Below are positions 6,323 to 9,018 of a stretch of 9,018 nt of DNA, one piece after another. Numbering within the stretch: the stretch's first letter is position 1; the number at the start of each line of letters is the position of its first letter. The notes under the pieces were generated by a model. The model searched no databases, was not told the origin of the DNA, and saw only the letters and a program-made list of their open reading frames with translations. Position numbers and translations under genes: made by a program. Source of the stretch: Solirubrobacterales bacterium 70-9 (lineage in GTDB: Bacteria > Actinomycetota > Thermoleophilia > Solirubrobacterales > 70-9); assembly GCA_001898095.1 (NCBI GenBank), contig MKSH01000101.1, positions 15,252 through 24,269 on the forward strand, in the 5' to 3' direction.

Positions 6323-6915
6323 CAGCGGGCGGCGGCGGGTCGGGGTTTGATCGCTTTCGCCGCGAGCGGCGCGGGCTCGAAGCCGGCCGCCGTGGCGGCG
6401 AGGGCGGCCGCGGTCTCGGCGGTGGCGGCGAAGAGCTCGTCCAGGGCCGCCGCGGCGGGCTCGCCGGGGACGCCGTCGGTGAAGTCGCCGCCGTTCAGGT
6501 AGACGGCGACCGGCATCGGGACCGCGCCGAAGAAGGCGAGCACGTCGCGGAGGTGCCGTTCGGCCCCCAGGTAGTGGTGGTCGGAGGCGCCCATCGCGAC
6601 GATCCCGACCACCTTCCCCTGCAGCGCCGGCACCGGCATCAGGTCGAAGAGGTTCTTCAGCGAGCCGGTCATCGAGCCGCGGTAGATCGGCGTCGCCACC
6701 ACCAGCGCCCCCGCCGACTCGACCGCGGCGATCGCCGTCCCGGTGTCGTCGCCTGTGTCTTCGGCCGGAGTGCCGTCGGCGAAGCCGATCGTGTGCGCGC
6801 CGAGGTCGAAGAGGTCGGCGTCGAACTCGGCCCGCTCGATCGCCCCCTCCACCGCCCGGTGCAACCGCCCCGGCGGCGTGGTCGATCCCAGGATCACTGT
6901 CAGATCAGGCGGCAA
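6322..6915 (-). CDS. NAD(P)H-dependent FMN reductase (SsuE / CE1759-like flavodoxin fold)
   Basis: A 197-residue cytoplasmic flavin reductase that should use NAD(P)H to reduce FMN and hand it to a partner monooxygenase. Strand 1 and the phosphate-binding loop are LTVILGSTTPPGR (residues 5-17). ESAGALVVATPIYRGSMTGS followed by LKNLFDLMP (about 66-94) matches the flavin-ring segment of SsuE-like enzymes. LQGKVVGIVAMGASDHHYLG (98-117) and FFGAVPMPVAVYL (128-140) are also typical. The start is TTG at 6915, supported by GGAGGA at 6921-6926 with 5 bases spacing and an 11-base overlap with the preceding gene; the next candidate, a GTG a few codons later, would cut strand 1. Its stop overlaps the regulator start. 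It resembles FMN reductases that pair with luciferase-like monooxygenases, but no such partner is in the window. The C-terminal tail (about 165-197) is Ala-rich low complexity. Confidence 0.88.
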   Translation of the reverse strand: MPPDLTVILGSTTPPGRLHRAVEGAIERAEFDADLFDLGAHTIGFADGTPAEDTGDDTGTAIAAVESAGALVVATPIYRGSMTGSLKNLFDLMPVPALQGKVVGIVAMGASDHHYLGAERHLRDVLAFFGAVPMPVAVYLNGGDFTDGVPGEPAAAALDELFAATAETAAALAATAAGFEPAPLAAKAIKPRPAAAR

Positions 6916-8131
6916 GCTCGTCCTCCTCGATCTCGATCCGCGAGTAGGAGCCGCGGAAGAAGAGCAGCGGCTCGGCGCCGGGCTCGCGGTGGTCCAGGTG
7001 ATGGGCGGCGCCGATCACGATCTCGTGGTCGCCGGCGGGGTGGATCGCCTCCACCGTGCAGGCGATCGTCGCCAGGGCGCCGGGGAGCACAGGCACCCCG
7101 TGCTCGTGGTCGTCGAAGTCCACCTCGTGGACCTCCACCGCCTCCCCCTTGCGAGCGAAGCGGTCCGAGTGGTGGCGCTGGTCGGCGGCGAGGACGTTGA
7201 CCGCGAAGCGGCCGGTCTCCCGAATCGCCGCCAGCGTCTCCGAGCTCTCGGCCAGGCAGGCCAGCAGCAGCGGCGGGTCGAGCGAGACCGAGGAGATCGC
7301 GTTGGCGGTGGTGCCGACGGGCCGGCCCTCGGGATCGCGGGCGGTGATCACCGAGACGCCGGTGGCGAAGTGGCCCATCGCGTCGCGCATCAGTCGGCCG
7401 GTCTCGGCCGAGGTCTGCGGCGTGGCACTGTCAGCCCCGGGGGTGAGTTCGCAGTTCTGGCCGCTATGCGGCTGGAAGTGCGAACGCACCGAGGCTTGGC
7501 GGTGCTCGACCACAGCGGAGACGTCGAGGATCGCGAGGCCGTGGCGGACGGCGAAGGCCTCGAGGTCCTCGTCACGCGCCATGTGGCCGTCCTCGCGCAT
7601 CACCTGGCAGAGGACGCCGGCGCCGCGCAGGCCCGCGAGGTTGGTCAGCTCGACCGCGGCCTCGGTGCGTCCGGCCCGCTCGAGGATCCCGCCGGGGCGG
7701 GCGCGCAGCGGCAGGACGTGGCCGGGCTGGACCAGGTCCTCGGGCCCGCTCGCCGGGTCGACGGCAACGGCGATCGTACGGGCCCGGTCTTCCGCCGAGA
7801 TCCCCGTGGTGACGCCCTCGCGAGCCTCGATCGAGACCATCGCCGAGTCCCCGAGCGAGGAGCGGTTGCCGCGGTTGCCGATCTGCTCCAGGCCCAGCTC
7901 GGCGCAGCGCTCGGTGGAGAGCGCCAGGCAGACCAGGCCGCGCGCCTCGGTGACCATGAAGTTGATCGCCTCGGCGTCGGCCGCCTCGGCGGCGACCAGC
8001 AGGTCCCCCTCGCCATGGCGCTCGCAGTCGTCGCGCAGCAGGACCATGCGGCCGGCGGCCAGCTCGGCGGCGGCGAGGGAGATCGCGTCGGGGGCGGTGG
8101 GGATCGCGGGTACGAGGTCGAGCGGGCTCAT
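6905..8131 (-). CDS. RibB-like (DHBP synthase) domain fused to HpaC-type flavin reductase domain
   Basis: A 408-residue two-domain protein. Residues about 14-213 align without gaps over long stretches with 3,4-dihydroxy-2-butanone-4-phosphate synthase (for example EGVTTGISAEDRA, QPGHVLPLRA, and GRTEAAVELTNLAGLRGAGV). Residues about 245-405 are an HpaC/ActVB-like flavin reductase (GHFATGVSVITA, TTANAISSVSLDPPLLLACL, FAVNVLAADQ, GDHEIVIGAAHHL). Compared with E. coli RibB, the metal ligands Glu38 and His153 are replaced by His39 and Arg155, and catalytic Glu174 by Gln176, so the RibB half is probably inactive. The linker, about residues 215-230, is encoded by a palindromic repeat. I choose the ATG at 8131, with GGAGGG 7 bases upstream, over an in-frame ATG at 8146 that has no ribosome site. 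It lies between a FAD/NAD(P)-binding protein gene and an FMN reductase gene, suggesting reduced-flavin supply. Reductase-domain confidence is high; the RibB-domain role is unknown. Confidence 0.92.
   Translation of the reverse strand: MSPLDLVPAIPTAPDAISLAAAELAAGRMVLLRDDCERHGEGDLLVAAEAADAEAINFMVTEARGLVCLALSTERCAELGLEQIGNRGNRSSLGDSAMVSIEAREGVTTGISAEDRARTIAVAVDPASGPEDLVQPGHVLPLRARPGGILERAGRTEAAVELTNLAGLRGAGVLCQVMREDGHMARDEDLEAFAVRHGLAILDVSAVVEHRQASVRSHFQPHSGQNCELTPGADSATPQTSAETGRLMRDAMGHFATGVSVITARDPEGRPVGTTANAISSVSLDPPLLLACLAESSETLAAIRETGRFAVNVLAADQRHHSDRFARKGEAVEVHEVDFDDHEHGVPVLPGALATIACTVEAIHPAGDHEIVIGAAHHLDHREPGAEPLLFFRGSYSRIEIEEDELAA
6921..6926 (-). promoter_or_regulatory. Ribosome binding site fixing the TTG start of the FMN reductase
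   Basis: GGAGGA on the minus strand, inside the last codons of the fusion gene and 5 bases before the TTG at 6915. It decides in favour of the TTG start because no ATG is available near the N-terminus. Confidence 0.7.
7441..7487 (-). repeat. Palindromic repeat element, copy 2 (in frame inside the RibB-flavin reductase gene)
   Basis: On the plus strand: arm GGGTGAGTTCGCAGTT (7441-7456), a 19-base centre (7457-7475) with stem GCCGC-TAT-GCGGC, and arm AAGTGCGAACGC (7476-7487). This is the reverse complement of the intergenic copy at 5244-5290, with one difference in 28 arm bases and a completely different but still self-complementary centre of identical length. Read in the gene's frame it encodes about residues 215-230 (VRSHFQPHSGQNCELT). 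That is the linker between the RibB-like and flavin reductase domains, which belongs to neither family. It keeps the frame open. Confidence 0.75.
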
Positions 8132-8187
8132 CGGGCGGCCCTCCATCGGGTCGTGGTGGAACGGGGCAGGTCGAGCGCGGCGGTCAT
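8128..8187 (-). CDS. Possible 19-codon micro-ORF linking two operon genes
   Basis: Between the FAD/NAD(P)-binding protein stop and the fusion gene start there is a 20-codon frame including the stop, encoding MTAALDLPRSTTTRWRAAR. Its ATG overlaps the upstream TGA as ATGA (8187-8184), and its TGA overlaps the fusion ATG as ATGA (8131-8128). A GGGAGG ribosome site (8192-8197) lies 4 bases before its ATG. The peptide has no recognisable domain; it is basic at the C-terminus with three consecutive Thr. It may act only to carry ribosomes from one gene to the next. Chance is a real alternative, since a gap this short easily stays open in GC-rich DNA, but the double overlap plus ribosome site is suggestive. 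Confidence 0.4.
   Translation of the reverse strand: MTAALDLPRSTTTRWRAAR
8139..8144 (-). promoter_or_regulatory. Ribosome binding site deciding the fusion gene start
   Basis: GGAGGG on the minus strand, 7 bases before the ATG at 8131. It supports MSPLDLVPAIP as the true N-terminus and rules against the in-frame ATG at 8146, which would place this site inside the coding region. The site also lies inside the candidate micro-ORF at 8128-8187. Confidence 0.65.
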
Positions 8188-9018
8188 GCGGCCTCCCACT
8201 CGGTCGGGGCGCTCGCGACGGCGGGGCGGATCTCGGTCGGCAGCGGCACTTCCTCGGTTTCGCCGGTCTTCACGATCCGGCGGGCGATCGCGCCGGAGTG
8301 GTCGCGGATCTCGGTGATCCCGATCGCCTCCCACTCGACCCCCTTGCGGAGCGAGCCGACGACGAAGAGGCGATCGGACTCGACCCCCTCGGCGTCGATC
8401 ACGCCACCGTCTTCGGCGACGTCGAGGCCGAGGCCGAGCTGATCCGCCCGGGCGCGCCCGGCGGCGAGCAGCCCGGCGAGGACCGGCGGCGCCTGGCGGC
8501 GCAGGTCGCAGCCGGCGCCGCTGCAGTTGATCACCCGGTCGACCTCGACCGTGTCGAGATCGTGCGAGCCGGGCGTGCGGAGAAAGACGCGGGCGCGCGC
8601 CCCGTGCGGCTCGACCGAGACGATCGAGTTCGCCTCGGTGACCAGCCGACCGCTCGCCTCGAGGTCCTCGAAGCGGTCGGCGACGTCGGGCGCCATGCGG
8701 AACCGGTGGACGTCCCAGAGCCGCTGGAACTCGCCCAGGAACCGTTCCTTGTCGGCCAGGTTCAGCGAGCGCCAGAGCTGCGGTGAGCCCGGGCGCATCG
8801 AGTCGATCACGTCGCGCCAGTCGTCCCCCTGCTGGGAGACGCGACAGATCTGGGCGAAGACGGCGCCGACGACCGGGTCCAGCTCCCCGCTCTCGGTCGG
8901 GATGTGGAAGCGGCGCAGGTTGGTGAGGTCGCGGCGGTGGCGGCGCGGCACCAGCCCGTGGCGGGAGACCGCGCGGATCCGCGGCCCGTCCTCAGCCTGG
9001 CCGAGCGAGAGCGCGACG
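8184..9018 (-). CDS. FAD/NAD(P)-binding oxidoreductase-like protein (YdhS-like), C-terminal part
   Basis: The last 277 residues of a protein whose 5' end lies beyond the right edge; the frame is open through 9018, so a GTG at 8951 is not the start. The first visible residues, VALSLGQAEDGPRIRAVSRH followed by GLVPRRHR, match the segment after the NAD(P)-binding site in the FAD-NAD(P)-binding (YdhS/NAD_binding_9-like) family, where a short arm precedes a G-L-x-P-R-x-H motif. VDRVINCSGAGCDL and the terminal block LFVVGSLRKGVEWEAIGITE plus IRDHSGAIARRI are typical of the same family and should close the FAD site. The N-terminal Rossmann motif (GxGxxG) is outside the window. Substrate and reaction are unknown. 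As the first visible gene of the flavin operon it may exchange electrons or flavin with the two reductases, but that is inference. Confidence 0.85.
   Translation of the reverse strand, partial: VALSLGQAEDGPRIRAVSRHGLVPRRHRRDLTNLRRFHIPTESGELDPVVGAVFAQICRVSQQGDDWRDVIDSMRPGSPQLWRSLNLADKERFLGEFQRLWDVHRFRMAPDVADRFEDLEASGRLVTEANSIVSVEPHGARARVFLRTPGSHDLDTVEVDRVINCSGAGCDLRRQAPPVLAGLLAAGRARADQLGLGLDVAEDGGVIDAEGVESDRLFVVGSLRKGVEWEAIGITEIRDHSGAIARRIVKTGETEEVPLPTEIRPAVASAPTEWEAA

Noticed and set aside
7441..7487. The intragenic hairpin as a transcription terminator splitting the fusion into two genes
   Set aside because: The reading frame passes through uninterrupted, there is no T-run, and no stop or new start with a ribosome site appears at the junction.
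8132..8146. ATG at 8146 as the start of the RibB-flavin reductase fusion
   Set aside because: It has no ribosome site upstream, and choosing it would bury the good GGAGGG site that serves the ATG at 8131.
6743..8786. Long plus-strand open frames opposite the flavin genes
   Set aside because: Low-complexity Arg/Ala/Gly products with no domain; the minus strand carries well-conserved domains over the whole stretch.

Overview
This is a high-GC, almost fully coding window. Every gene I can support lies on the minus strand and is read right to left. GC content, GTG/TTG start use, 1- and 4-base stop/start overlaps and protein character suggest a GC-rich actinobacterium. A Thermoleophilia/Solirubrobacterales-like lineage is my guess only; no rRNA or marker gene is present to test it.

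Right block (about 5660-9018), a flavin-themed operon in transcription order: (1) the C-terminal part of a YdhS-like FAD/NAD(P)-binding protein running off the right edge; (2) a possible 19-codon micro-ORF joined to both neighbours by ATGA overlaps; (3) a RibB-like (DHBP synthase) domain fused to an HpaC-type flavin reductase domain; (4) an SsuE/CE1759-like NAD(P)H:FMN reductase with a TTG start; (5) a NarL/LuxR-type regulator with a degenerate receiver. Tight overlaps indicate one transcript. The likely theme is supply of reduced flavin to an oxidoreductase or monooxygenase encoded beyond the right edge. The RibB half lacks the residues that bind metal and catalyse the reaction in E. coli RibB, so it is probably not a riboflavin enzyme.

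Middle (5119-5659): a gene-free stretch of about 540 bases dense in inverted repeats. It holds two perfect 19-20 bp stems with 12-base loops, a 47-base element, and weaker hairpins. The 47-base element recurs in frame inside the RibB-flavin reductase gene, exactly at the domain junction, with 27 of 28 conserved arm bases identical and a different but still self-complementary centre of equal length. This in-frame palindromic repeat is the most interesting signal in the window.

Left block (1-5118), a transport operon in transcription order: an MFS permease, a family-5 (Dpp/Opp-type) solute-binding lipoprotein, two DppB/DppC-type permeases, and the start of a DppD-type ATPase cut by the left edge. 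A near-perfect 22-bp palindrome just before the MFS gene is a good operator candidate. Together the genes describe import of a peptide-like or other small organic substrate, with an MFS protein of unknown cargo. The substrate cannot be read from sequence alone.
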